A program made the translations under genes and the position numbers. Below are positions 37,001 to 44,698 of a stretch of DNA of 64,000 bases, in pieces. Numbering within the stretch: position 1 is the stretch's first letter; each line of letters opens with the position of its first letter. The stretch is from Variovorax ginsengisoli (GTDB lineage: Bacteria; Pseudomonadota; Gammaproteobacteria; Burkholderiales; Burkholderiaceae_C), in NCBI RefSeq assembly GCF_030486595.1, contig NZ_JAUJZH010000002.1, positions 124,001 through 188,000 of the forward strand. Reading direction: 5' to 3'. The notes beneath the pieces are model-generated. The model was not told the origin of the DNA. It worked only from the letters and a program-made list of their open reading frames with translations, and did not search any database.

Positions 37001-40000
37001 GCTGCCGTCGCCGACACGGATGATCGCCTGCGTCCCGACCAGCTGGACCGGGCCGCCCTGCACCACATAGCCGCTGGTCGCGAACTGCATGCCGGTGACG
37101 GCGACTGCACCTTGCGCGTTGTCGACCGCGACCGTGCCCGAGGCCCCCTGGAACACCGCGAAACCGGGTTGCGGCGACATCGGGGCATTGAGGGTGCCGT
37201 TCTGGTTCGCCCAGTTGCCGGAGCTCGCCGTCCAGGTGCCGGTGCCGCCGTCGATGGCGCCGTTGTTGAGGTTGGCTGCACTGCCGCCATCCCAGAAATT
37301 CAGCGTCTGACCGGTCGTGTTGACCAGGTTGACCTGCTGTGCCACGGCGGTCTGGACCGACAGCGAAGTGCCGCTCGGCGTGCTGCCGACCAAGAGGCCG
37401 TTGTCGGTCAGCGCGCCGGTGTAGTTCATCAGCCGGTAGACGCCGGGGCCGAAGCCGCCGAGGTCGGCGACGTTGACCTGGCCGTCGAGCGTGAGGGCGC
37501 CGTTGACCTGGAACAGCGCGGTGCTGCTTGGCGTGCCGAGCGCCACATTGATGTTCGAGTTGCTGCCCAGCGTCAGCGCGCCGGTGGCCAGCGTCTGACC
37601 GCTGCGGCCTTGCAGCGTGCCGCCATCGGCGACCGTCACGGCTCCGGCGATCGAGCCGCTGCCCGCCAGCGTGGCATTGTTCGCGACGCCGACGGCGGTG
37701 TTGCCGAGCGCGCCGATGACCTGCAAGGTTCCGGCTGCGACGCTGGTGGCGCCGGTGTAGGTGTTGTTGCCCGTCAGCACGGTCGTGCCGGTGCCGGTCT
37801 GGGTCACCGTGCCGACACCCGAGATCACGCCGCCGTAGCTGAGCGTGCCGGAACGATTGAAGACCAGCGCGCCGGCGTTGGCCACGTTGCCGGCGATCGC
37901 GCCGCTGGTGCCGCCGTTGCCAACCTGCAGCGTGCCGGCCGAGATCGTCGTCCCGCCCGTGTAGGTGTTGTTGCCGGTCAGCACGGTCGTGCCGGTGCCG
38001 GTCTTGGTGACCGTGCCGCTGCCCGAGATCACGCCCGCGATCGGCGCCGCCGTGTTGGCGAAGACCAGCGTGGCGTTGTCCGTCACGTTGCCGGCCAGGG
38101 TGCCGGCCGTGGTCGCGTTGCCCACCTGCAGCGTACCCGCCGAGATGGTCGTGCCGCCGCTGTGGGTGTCGGTGCCGGCCAGCACCAGCGTGCCGCCGCC
38201 AGCCTTGGTCAGCCGGCCGCTGCCGGTGATGGCGCCGCCCAGGGTCAGGGTCGTGGAGGTGTTGGTGTTGACCGTGCCGCCCGCGTTCAGCGTCACCGCG
38301 CGGTTCGACGTGAAGCTGCTCGTGGTGTTCAGCGTGCCGCCGTTGAAGGCGAGGCCACCGCTGGCGTTGCCGAGGTTGCCGTCGTTCGCCACCGACAAGG
38401 TGCCGGCCGAGATCGTGGTGCCTCCGCCGTAGCTGTTGACACCGCTGAGCGTGGTCGTGCCGGTGCCGATGTGGCTCACGCCGCCGCTGCCGGAAATCAC
38501 GTTGCCGAACGTGACGCTGTTGCTTCGGTTGAATGCCAGCGTGCCGTTGTTCGTCACGGCGCTGGACGTACTGATCGCGCCGGTGGTGCCGCCGTTGCCC
38601 AGTTGCAGCGTGCCGGCCGAAATGGTCGTGGCACCGGTGTAGGTGTTGTTGCCCGTCAGCACGGTCGTGCCGCTGCCGCTCTGCGTCACCGTGCCGACAC
38701 CCGAGATCACGCCGCCGTAGCTGAGCGTGCCGGAACGATTGAAGACCAGCGCGCCGGCGTTGGCCACGTTGCCGGCGATCGCGCCGCTGGTGCCGCCGTT
38801 GCCGACCTGCAGCGTGCCGGCCGAGATCGTCGTCCCGCCCGTGTAGGTGTTGTTGCCCGTCAGCACGGTCGTGCCGGCGCCGGTCTTGGTGACCGTGCCG
38901 CTGCCCGAGATCACGCCCGCGATCGGCGCCGCCGTGTTGGCGAAGACCAGCGTGGCGTTGTCCGTCACGTTGCCGGCCAGGGTGCCGGCCGTGGTCGCGT
39001 TGCCCACCTGCAGCGTACCCGCCGAGATGGTCGTGCCGCCGCTGTGGGTGTCGGTGCCGGCCAGCACCAGCGTGCCGCCGCCAGCCTTGGTCAGCCGGCC
39101 GCTGCCGGTGATGGCGCCGCCCAGCGTCAGCGTGTTCCCATTGGTGTTGACTGTGCCGCCCGCGTTCAGCGTCACCGCGCGGTTCGACGCGAAGCTCGTC
39201 GAAGTGCTCAGGGTGCCGCCGTTGAAGGTGAGGCCGCCGCTGGCGTTGCCGAGGTTGCCGTCGTTCGCCACCGACAAGGTGCCGGCCGAGATCGTGGTGC
39301 CGCCGCTGTAGGTGTTGGCACCGCTGAGCGTGGTCGTGCCGCTGCCGATGTGGCTCACGCCGCCGCTGCCGGAAACCAAGTTGCTGAACGTGAAGTTGTT
39401 GCTTCGGTTGAAGGCGAGCGTGCCGTTGTTCGTCACGGCGCTGGAAGCGCTGATCACGCCGGTGGTGCCGCCGCTCGCGCCCGTGCCGAGCTGCAGCGTG
39501 CTGCCGGACGCGATCGTCGTGGCGCCGGTGTAGGTGTTGGTGCCGGTCAGCACGGCCGTGCCGGTACCGCTCTGGGTCACCGTGCCGGCGCCGGAGATCA
39601 CGCCGCCGTAGTTGAGCGTGCCGGAGCGGTTGAAGACCAGCGCGCCGGCGTTGGCGACGTTGCCGACGACCGCTCCGGTGGCGCCGCCATTGCCGACCTG
39701 CAGCGTGCCGGCCGAGATCGTCGTCCCGCCCGTGTAGGTGTTGTTGCGCGTCAGCACGGTCGTGCCGGCGCCGGTCTTGGTGACCGTGCCGCTGCCCGAG
39801 ATCACGCCCGCGATCGGCGCCGCCGTGTTGGCGAAGACCAGCGTGGCGTTGTCCGTCACGTCGCCGGCGAGCGCGCCGGCCGTGGTCGCGTTGCCCACCT
39901 GCAGGGTGCCGGCCGAGATGGTCGTGCCGCCGCTGTGGGTGTCGGTGCCGGCCAGCACCAGCGTCCCGCTGCCAGCCTTGGTCAGGCGGGTGCTGCCGGT

Positions 40001-41533
40001 GATGGCACCGCCCAGCGTCAGGGTCGTGGCGGCGTCGGTATTGAACGTGCCGCCGCCCGTGCCAAGGCCGACCGCACGGTTCGACGTCACGTCGGCAGTC
40101 GTCCGGAGCGTGCCGCCCGCCAAGGTCAGACTGCCGGCGGTGGCGCCCAGGCTCGCGTCCGAAGCGATCGCCAGGGTGCCGGCCTGGATCGACCATGGCG
40201 TGAGCGCCGTCGTCGTGCCGGTCAGCGTCCAGGTGCTGGTGCCCGTCTTCTGAAAGGTCGCGAAATTGCGGTACTGGACCGTGTTGCCGATCTGGCTGGC
40301 GTCGAAACTGCTGCTCGTGTTGCCGCCCAGGACCAGCCTGTCACTGCCGCCTGCGGTCGCGACGACATTGCCCGTGATCATGGAACCGGCCTGGAGCGTC
40401 AGCGTGTTGCCGACCCCTGAGAACTGGATCGCATCGGCGCGGAGCCCGGCACCAGCGCCCGAGCCCGTCCCCGCCAGGCCCCCAGTGATCGTCCCGCTGT
40501 TGATGATCGTCACCCCGCCGGACGCCTTGATCGCGACACCGCCCGCCCCGGCCTGGCCGAGGCTTCCGCCCTGGCTGGATACGCCACCGGCGCCGCCGGC
40601 ACCGCCGGCGATGGTCCCGGCGTTGGTGAGCGTCCGTGCTCCCGTGACAAGGACGCCGGTGCCACCGTCGCCACCCGAGCCGCCGGAACCCTGCGTGGCC
40701 GCGCCGCCCGCACCACCGGCCCCGCCCCGGACCGTCCTCGCCGCGTTGACGGTGACGTTTCCGCCGATGCTCGTCAGCAGGCCCACCCCGCCCTGGCCGC
40801 CGCCGCCGCCGCCGCCCCAGCCCCATTCGGCGGGCCCGCCGCCGGAAGCGATCGCACCTGCGGCGCCGCCCGCGCCGCCCGCGCCACCGGTCAGCGTGTT
40901 GTTGACGGTCAACGTGCCAGTCCCGGAGAACACCAGTCCCGCCGAACCGCCGCCGCCGCCACCGCCGCCGCCGTCGATGAAACCTCCCACCGCGGTCACC
41001 GCCGCGAGACCCGCGCCGCCGGTGGCGCCGGTGGTGGCATTGGCGAGCGTGTAGTTGCTGGACGTGATGCGCGAAGTCCCGGCGAGCACGCCACCGGCGC
41101 CGCCGGCGGCCACCGGCGTGTTGCCGCCGCCATTGCCGCCCGCAGCCCCGTTGCCCGCGGTGGCACCGGCGGTGACCATCGCACCGCCGCCACCGCCGCC
41201 GCCGATCTTGTAGGTCACGCCGTTGCCTGCCAAGGAGGTTCCGGTCGTGCCGTTGCTGCCCACCGACTGCGCCAGCGTCCCGCCGGCTGCGCCGGAACCG
41301 CCGACGATGCCGCTGTAGCCCGCCCCGCCGGCCCCGCCGTCCGCCCAGACGCTGCCCGGCGCCATGGACGCAATCGCCAGCGCGCAAATAGAAGCGAGCG
41401 CTGACATACGCGGCATGGTCGACTCGACGGTCGCCACGGCATCGCGTCCTCCGTGCGACCCGGTGGCAACCTCGGACACGGCCTGGCACACGCCCTTGCT
41501 GCGGTTGAAGACGACACGGTGGACACAATTCAT
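34082..41533 (-). CDS. Giant type V autotransporter with passenger-associated repeats
   Basis: A 2483-residue secreted/outer-membrane protein. It starts with an extended signal peptide region (MNCVHRVVFNRSKGVCQAVS) and a hydrophobic signal core ending SVWA, cleaved near residue 64. Residues 65-370 are extremely Gly/Ala/Ser-rich. Residues about 430-2050 are beta-helix passenger made of repeats such as LTKAGSGTLVLAGT, SGGTTISAGTLQVGN and VISGSGTVTKTG, the autotransporter-associated pattern. The last 275 residues (about 2205-2483) form the autotransporter beta-barrel, ending LLWKF with the terminal Phe needed for barrel insertion. It probably acts in adhesion or aggregation. It stops one base from the SDR gene, so no terminator separates them. 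Confidence 0.93.
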   Translation of the reverse strand: MNCVHRVVFNRSKGVCQAVSEVATGSHGGRDAVATVESTMPRMSALASICALAIASMAPGSVWADGGAGGAGYSGIVGGSGAAGGTLAQSVGSNGTTGTSLAGNGVTYKIGGGGGGGAMVTAGATAGNGAAGGNGGGNTPVAAGGAGGVLAGTSRITSSNYTLANATTGATGGAGLAAVTAVGGFIDGGGGGGGGGSAGLVFSGTGTLTVNNTLTGGAGGAGGAAGAIASGGGPAEWGWGGGGGGGQGGVGLLTSIGGNVTVNAARTVRGGAGGAGGAATQGSGGSGGDGGTGVLVTGARTLTNAGTIAGGAGGAGGVSSQGGSLGQAGAGGVAIKASGGVTIINSGTITGGLAGTGSGAGAGLRADAIQFSGVGNTLTLQAGSMITGNVVATAGGSDRLVLGGNTSSSFDASQIGNTVQYRNFATFQKTGTSTWTLTGTTTALTPWSIQAGTLAIASDASLGATAGSLTLAGGTLRTTADVTSNRAVGLGTGGGTFNTDAATTLTLGGAITGSTRLTKAGSGTLVLAGTDTHSGGTTISAGTLQVGNATTAGALAGDVTDNATLVFANTAAPIAGVISGSGTVTKTGAGTTVLTRNNTYTGGTTISAGTLQVGNGGATGAVVGNVANAGALVFNRSGTLNYGGVISGAGTVTQSGTGTAVLTGTNTYTGATTIASGSTLQLGTGASGGTTGVISASSAVTNNGTLAFNRSNNFTFSNLVSGSGGVSHIGSGTTTLSGANTYSGGTTISAGTLSVANDGNLGNASGGLTFNGGTLSTSTSFASNRAVTLNAGGTVNTNGNTLTLGGAITGSGRLTKAGGGTLVLAGTDTHSGGTTISAGTLQVGNATTAGTLAGNVTDNATLVFANTAAPIAGVISGSGTVTKTGAGTTVLTGNNTYTGGTTISAGTLQVGNGGTSGAIAGNVANAGALVFNRSGTLSYGGVISGVGTVTQSGSGTTVLTGNNTYTGATTISAGTLQLGNGGTTGAISTSSAVTNNGTLAFNRSNSVTFGNVISGSGGVSHIGTGTTTLSGVNSYGGGTTISAGTLSVANDGNLGNASGGLAFNGGTLNTTSSFTSNRAVTLNAGGTVNTNTSTTLTLGGAITGSGRLTKAGGGTLVLAGTDTHSGGTTISAGTLQVGNATTAGTLAGNVTDNATLVFANTAAPIAGVISGSGTVTKTGTGTTVLTGNNTYTGGTTISAGTLQVGNGGTSGAIAGNVANAGALVFNRSGTLSYGGVISGVGTVTQTGTGTTVLTGNNTYTGATSVAAGTLQVIGALGNTAVGVANNATLAGSGSIAGAVTVADGGTLQGRSGQTLATGALTLGSNSNINVALGTPSSTALFQVNGALTLDGQVNVADLGGFGPGVYRLMNYTGALTDNGLLVGSTPSGTSLSVQTAVAQQVNLVNTTGQTLNFWDGGSAANLNNGAIDGGTGTWTASSGNWANQNGTLNAPMSPQPGFAVFQGASGTVAVDNAQGAVAVTGMQFATSGYVVQGGPVQLVGTQAIIRVGDGSATPITATVDAELAGAAKLEKTDSGTLVLTGANSYSGGTLITGGTLQLGDGGTSGSIIGDVANNGTLAFNRSDAVNFAGAISGSGGVGQIGSGTTTLSGANSYSGGTTISAGTLSVANDGNLGNTAGGITFNGGTLSTSADFTSNRAVTLNAGGGTVNTNANTLTLGGAITGSGGLTKAGSGTLVLAGTDSHSGGTTISAGTLQVGNATTAGVLAGDVTDNAALVFANTAAPIAGVISGSGTVTKTGTGTTVLTGNNTYTGATTISAGTLQLGNGGSSGSILGDVANEGTLAFNRSDAVTFTGAISGSGGVQQLGTGTTTLTAANTYSGGTVISGGTLQLGNGGTSGSITGDVTNNGRLAFNRSDAVDFAGAISGSGGVSQLGGGTTTLGGANTYAGGTLISAGKLIGSAGSFGVGAIVDNAALEIRQATDATFANAISGNGSFTKSGAGALNLTGDSSAFTGSTLVKTGTLAVNGSLGGALTMASGTTLKGNGTVGTTVVQSGATVAPGNSIGTLHVAGDLTLAAGSTYQVEAAVDGRGDLIRATGAIHLQGGSLAVLADGNWNPTATYTILNAGAGVNGNFGGITTNFAFLDPTLSYSAQDVVLSLKRNDTTFESVGNTPNESQAGGAVDASCSGALYNAVVKLDAVTARSAFAQLGGELHASLKSMAIEDSRYVRDAGLDHARRSLGGVATGTDTASKDGVWAYAFGARGDIRGDGNASKIDGSTSGLLIGGDTKVGDDWRVGLMAGYSSGSADLDARASSASSDSWHLGVYGGRQWGALGLRLGASYSDSSIDTRRAVVFGNFADLPTASYKAQTAQLFGELGWRIDAGAVAVEPFAGLAYVNLHTDDFSERGGFAALHGAGDSTGIGYSTLGVRATTDVELGGAKMTLRGMLGWRHAIGSTSQYASMALASQSAFVVAGVPIAKDAAVVEAGVDFSLRKDLTLGVSYLGQAGSGVTDNGVKATLLWKF
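36220..40260. repeat. Long direct repeats inside the autotransporter gene
   Basis: A nearly identical block, read on the plus strand from GTAGGTGTTGTTGC through GGTGACCGTGCCGCTGCCCG into the following 400 bases, recurs at about 36231, 37965, 38847 and 39738. The spacings are 1734, 882 and 891 bases, all multiples of three, so copies could be gained or lost without breaking the frame. Shorter repeat families are interleaved. This is a plausible substrate for recombination that changes passenger length. Confidence 0.85.
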
Positions 41534-41808
41534 TGGAAATCTCGAGAAGTGTTAACTAAAGATACAGATTGTTAGATATTTAGTGCTGAGTTGTAACTAG
41601 TTCGGGCTATATCCGAGTCCGATTAGTGAGAAATAAGTTTGCAATCCGCCCCATGGAACAGGACGTCGTGGCGGGCCAAAGACGGGTCGTCGATGGGTCA
41701 GGCAGGCGGACGGGTATCCACCGCAGGGAACGCGTCCGCGCGCTGCGCGCCCGTAGACTTGCGACCCCGGACCGGCCTTGCCGGGACGCAACCCAAATGC
41801 AAGACACC
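41534..41808. promoter_or_regulatory. AT-rich divergent control region between the autotransporter and slyD
   Basis: About 275 bases without a gene. The 100 bases next to the autotransporter start (41534-41640) are clearly more AT-rich than the surroundings and hold TTGTTAGATATTTAGTG and GCTATATCCG-type stretches that could supply promoter elements in either direction. I cannot assign a definite -35/-10 pair. The part nearest slyD is GC-rich, with a weak inverted repeat CCCGG-N10-CCGGG (41766-41785). Confidence 0.4.
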
Positions 41809-42288
41809 ATGAAAGTCACCGCCAACACCGCCGTCACCCTCCGCTACAAGGTGAGCGATGCCGTCACCCACAAGCTCATCGACGAGGGCCGCGACCCGAT
41901 GGTCTATTTGCATGGCGGCTACGAGAACACCTTCCCCAAGATCGAGGCGGCGCTCGACGGCCAGGAGGTCGGCTTCCAGACCACGCTGAACCTGCAGCCC
42001 GAGGACGCCTTCGGCGCCCGCGACGAGTCGCTGGTGCGCACCATCCCCAAGAGCGAGTTCCCGCCCGGCGTCAAGGTCGGCGGCCAGCTGGAAGGGCGCA
42101 ACGACCGGGGCGAGCCGCAGCACTTCACCGTCATGAAGATCAAGGGCCCCCAGGTGATCCTCGACGGCAACCACCCGCTCGCCGGCAAGGCGCTGAAGTT
42201 CAGCGTGACCGTGACCGGCGTGCGCGCCGCGACCGAGGAAGAGATCGCCCACCGCCACGTCCACGGCGACCACGGACATCATCACTGA
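41809..42288 (+). CDS. slyD: FKBP-type peptidyl-prolyl isomerase SlyD
   Basis: A 159-residue cytosolic prolyl isomerase and chaperone that also binds nickel. The FKBP part starts MKVTANTAVTLRYKVSD and includes VYLHGGYENTFPKIEAALDGQ; the inserted-flap chaperone domain follows (FQTTLNLQPEDAFGARDESL and VILDGNHPLAGKALKFSV). The end is His-rich (HRHVHGDHGHHH), the usual metal-binding tail of SlyD. I chose the ATG at 41809 by analogy with family N-termini; an ATG four codons earlier (41797) is also possible, and neither has a good ribosome binding site. It is a single gene, divergent from the autotransporter. Confidence 0.92.
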   Translation: MKVTANTAVTLRYKVSDAVTHKLIDEGRDPMVYLHGGYENTFPKIEAALDGQEVGFQTTLNLQPEDAFGARDESLVRTIPKSEFPPGVKVGGQLEGRNDRGEPQHFTVMKIKGPQVILDGNHPLAGKALKFSVTVTGVRAATEEEIAHRHVHGDHGHHH

Positions 42289-42620
42289 GCACCCCCCGAT
42301 GCGCCTGCGGGCCCTGAGTCGCTGCCAGAGGCAGCGGCTCTTCGGTTCCGTCCAAGCCTGCGCGGGCAGGCTTGGAGCCGCGGACCTCAGCCCCCTCAAG
42401 GGGGGCGATGCCAGCGGACCGGCAAAGCCGGTTCCGCGGTATCCCTGGCATTCGGATGCGACGTTCGGTGCGGGCATCATCACTGGACACCCCGGGCGCG
42501 TGGGGATGCGGCGTTCCACCCGCCGTGCCACTGCGTTCCATGCCCGGGGCTTTTCACGGCCCGGCCCTGGCCCCATCTGCCTTGGACACGCCCCATCGCC
42601 AGCTCCACGAAAGCGCCACC
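42289..42620. repeat. Intergenic hairpin cluster between slyD and the pirin gene
   Basis: 332 bases without a gene. Hairpins stand in a row: GCTGCC-AGA-GGCAGC (42321-42335), CCAAGCCTGC-GCGG-GCAGGCTTGG (42352-42375), CCCCCT-CA-AGGGGG (42391-42404) and ACCGGC-AAA-GCCGGT (42418-42432). No T-run follows, so they are not classical terminators. CATCATCACTG occurs at the slyD end (about 42277) and again at about 42475, hinting at a duplicated segment. The cluster resembles the one at 15468-15575 and may be a dispersed Comamonadaceae repeat. From 42490 to 42620 I see only ordinary sequence before the pirin start. Confidence 0.5.
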
Positions 42621-43688
42621 ATGACCACCGCCGCCAACCCCATCGTCCAGATCAAGGCCCTCGGCTTCCCCTGGGCGACGATCGACCCGTTCCTGTTCTG
42701 CGCCTATCACGACGACGCCTACCCGCGGGCCAACCCGCAGATGGGCCCGGACGCGCCGCTGGCCGGCCGCGACCTGGGCCAGGACTTCAGCCGCAAGGAC
42801 GGCTGGAGCATGTACCACGGCCATCCCGTGCCCGGCTTCCCGGGGCACCCGCACCGCGGCTTCGAGACCGTGACCATCGTGCGCAAGGGCCTGGTCGATC
42901 ATTCGGATTCACTGGGCGCGACCGCGCGCTTCGGTGGCGGCGACGTCCAGTGGCTGACGGCCGGCAAGGGCATCGTGCATTCGGAGATGTTCCCGCTGCT
43001 GAAGGCCGACGCCGCCAATCCGCTCGAGCTGTTCCAGATCTGGCTGAACCTGCCGGCGCGCAGCAAGATGGCCGAGCCGCACTTCACGATGTTCTGGGCC
43101 GAAGACATTCCGAGCTTCACCGCCACCGATGCCGGAGGCCGCAAGACAGAGGTCGCGAGCATCGCGGGCCGGATCGCGCCGATCGACGGCGAGCCGGGCG
43201 CCGGCGGCCCGCTGGTGCCGCCGCCGGATTCCTGGGCCGCCCAAGCCGATGCCGACGTGGCGATCTGGACCCTCCGCATGGAGCCCCATGCGCGCTGGAC
43301 GCTGCCGGCGGCCGCGGGCGAAGGCACGCGGCGCAGCCTGTATTTCTTCAAGGGCCGTTCGGTGACGGTCGCCGGCCAGGCGGTCGACGGCAGCGCGGCC
43401 ATCGAGCTGCGCGCCGACGCCGCGGTCGAACTGGTCAACGGTGACGAGGTCGGCGAATTCCTGCTGCTGCAGGGCCGCCCGATCGGCGAGCCGGTGGCGC
43501 AGTACGGTCCCTTCGTGATGAACACGCAGGCCGAGATCGCGCAGACCATGGCCGACTACCGCCGCACCCAGTTCGGCGGCTGGCCGTGGCCGGACCAGGC
43601 GCCGGTGCACGGGCGCGATCCGGCCCGATTCGCGCGCCACCCGGGTGGGCGCGAGGAAAAGCCGCAGGATCACGCCGCGGCCCGTTGA
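42621..43688 (+). CDS. Pirin-family bicupin protein
   Basis: A 355-residue member of the pirin family, iron-containing bicupins, some of which act as quercetin 2,3-dioxygenases or redox-sensing partners of transcription. Metal ligands are in HPHRGFETVTIVRKG (two histidines), and GIVHSEM with the E/H pair in the N-terminal cupin. The GGGDVQWLTAGKGIVHSE signature is typical. The second cupin (from about residue 215) carries an insertion relative to short pirins, which are about 290 residues. The ATG at 42621 has no strong ribosome binding site nearby. It is convergent with the Bug gene 10 bases away. Confidence 0.9.
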   Translation: MTTAANPIVQIKALGFPWATIDPFLFCAYHDDAYPRANPQMGPDAPLAGRDLGQDFSRKDGWSMYHGHPVPGFPGHPHRGFETVTIVRKGLVDHSDSLGATARFGGGDVQWLTAGKGIVHSEMFPLLKADAANPLELFQIWLNLPARSKMAEPHFTMFWAEDIPSFTATDAGGRKTEVASIAGRIAPIDGEPGAGGPLVPPPDSWAAQADADVAIWTLRMEPHARWTLPAAAGEGTRRSLYFFKGRSVTVAGQAVDGSAAIELRADAAVELVNGDEVGEFLLLQGRPIGEPVAQYGPFVMNTQAEIAQTMADYRRTQFGGWPWPDQAPVHGRDPARFARHPGGREEKPQDHAAAR

Positions 43689-43698
43689 GGCGACCGCC

Positions 43699-44685
43699 TT
43701 ATTCCGGCGCGATCCCGGCGCGGTGCGCCAGCGCCCGGTAGCGCGAGATCTCGTTTTCCATCTGGCTGCGGAAGGCGGCCGCGCCGATCACCACCGGCTC
43801 CATGCCCTGCGCGCGCAACTGGGCCTGCACGGCGGGATCGGCCATCGTCGCGCTGACATCGCGCACCAGCTTGTCGATCACGGGCTGGGGTGTGCGGGCC
43901 GGCGCGGCAAAACCGTACCAGGCGTCGAAGGTGGCTTCGGGCAGCTTCAGCTCGGCCAGGGTTGGCACCTCCGGCAGCAGGCTCGAGCGCGTAGCGCCCA
44001 CGATGCCGAGCGCCCGCAGCTTGCCGGAGCGCACATGCGGCGCGACCGAGGCCACGGTGTCGATGCCCATTTCGATCTCGCCGCCAATGAGCGCGATGGC
44101 GCCCTGGCTGCTGCCCTTGTACGGCACGTCCTGCAGCTGCACGCCGGCCGCCAGCGCGAGCAGCTCGCCGGCCAGGTGCGGGCCCGAACCGCTGCCGAAA
44201 GTCGCATAGCGGATGCCCTTGGGACTGGCCTTGGCTGCGGCGACCAGGTCGGCCACGGAGTGCCACGGCGCGCTGCCGTTGACCACCAGCACCAGCGGCG
44301 TGCGCGCCACGATCGCGATCGGTGCCAGGTCGCGCACCGGGTCGTAGGGCAGCTTCGCCCGCAGGGCCGGGTTGACGCTGTAGCTGGTCGAGCCCGACAG
44401 CAGCAGCGTGTAGCCGTCGGGCACCGCCTTGGCCACCGCATCGGTGCCGATGATGGTCGAGGCGCCGGGCTTGTTGTCGATCACCACCGGCTGCTTGAGC
44501 CGCTCCGCGAGCTTCTGGCCCATGGCCCGCGCCACCAGGTCGGTGCCGCCGCCGGGCGGAAAGGGAACCACCAGTTTGACAGGCTTGGCCGGCCAGGCAT
44601 CCTGAGACCAGCCGGGCAGGGCGAGGGTGGCGGCGGCGGCAAAGGCGAGCGCAGACAGGCCGCGGCGGGAGATGATGGAAATCAT
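43699..44685 (-). CDS. Bug-family tripartite tricarboxylate receptor (TctC-like), paired with M20 peptidase
   Basis: A 328-residue periplasmic binding protein. The signal peptide is ISRRGLSALAFAAAATLALPG, with cleavage near GWSQ. Family motifs: VKLVVPFPPGGGTDLVARAM, VVIDNKPGASTIIGTDAVAKA and PDGYTLLLSGSTSYSVNPAL, then VPYKGSSQGAIALIGGEIEM. The M20 gene lies 13 bases upstream on the same strand, and a LysR regulator is divergent from that gene, so this is a compact regulated uptake/hydrolysis unit. No membrane transporter subunit is present. The ligand is probably a carboxylate related to the M20 substrate. Confidence 0.93.
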   Translation of the reverse strand: MISIISRRGLSALAFAAAATLALPGWSQDAWPAKPVKLVVPFPPGGGTDLVARAMGQKLAERLKQPVVIDNKPGASTIIGTDAVAKAVPDGYTLLLSGSTSYSVNPALRAKLPYDPVRDLAPIAIVARTPLVLVVNGSAPWHSVADLVAAAKASPKGIRYATFGSGSGPHLAGELLALAAGVQLQDVPYKGSSQGAIALIGGEIEMGIDTVASVAPHVRSGKLRALGIVGATRSSLLPEVPTLAELKLPEATFDAWYGFAAPARTPQPVIDKLVRDVSATMADPAVQAQLRAQGMEPVVIGAAAFRSQMENEISRYRALAHRAGIAPE

Positions 44686-44698
44686 GGTGATCGAAAGG

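Noticed and set aside
34449..40196. A 1915-residue second frame on the minus strand inside the autotransporter
   Set aside because: It is rich in His, Arg, Gln and Asp in monotone repeats, without signal peptide or barrel. It is the off-frame reading of the same repeats.
36220..40260. A CRISPR-like look from regular repeats
   Set aside because: The repeats are long, protein-coding, in frame and imperfect; there are no short identical repeats with unique spacers and no cas genes.
34301..40420. A 2039-residue open frame on the plus strand, opposite the autotransporter
   Set aside because: It is a by-product of high-GC repeats. It has Arg/Ala/Gly-rich low-complexity content, no family pattern and no start signal, while the minus strand encodes a complete autotransporter.
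42352..42375. A Rho-independent terminator for slyD
   Set aside because: The hairpin is strong (10-base stem) but no T-run follows, and several more hairpins come after it, so I list it as a repeat cluster.
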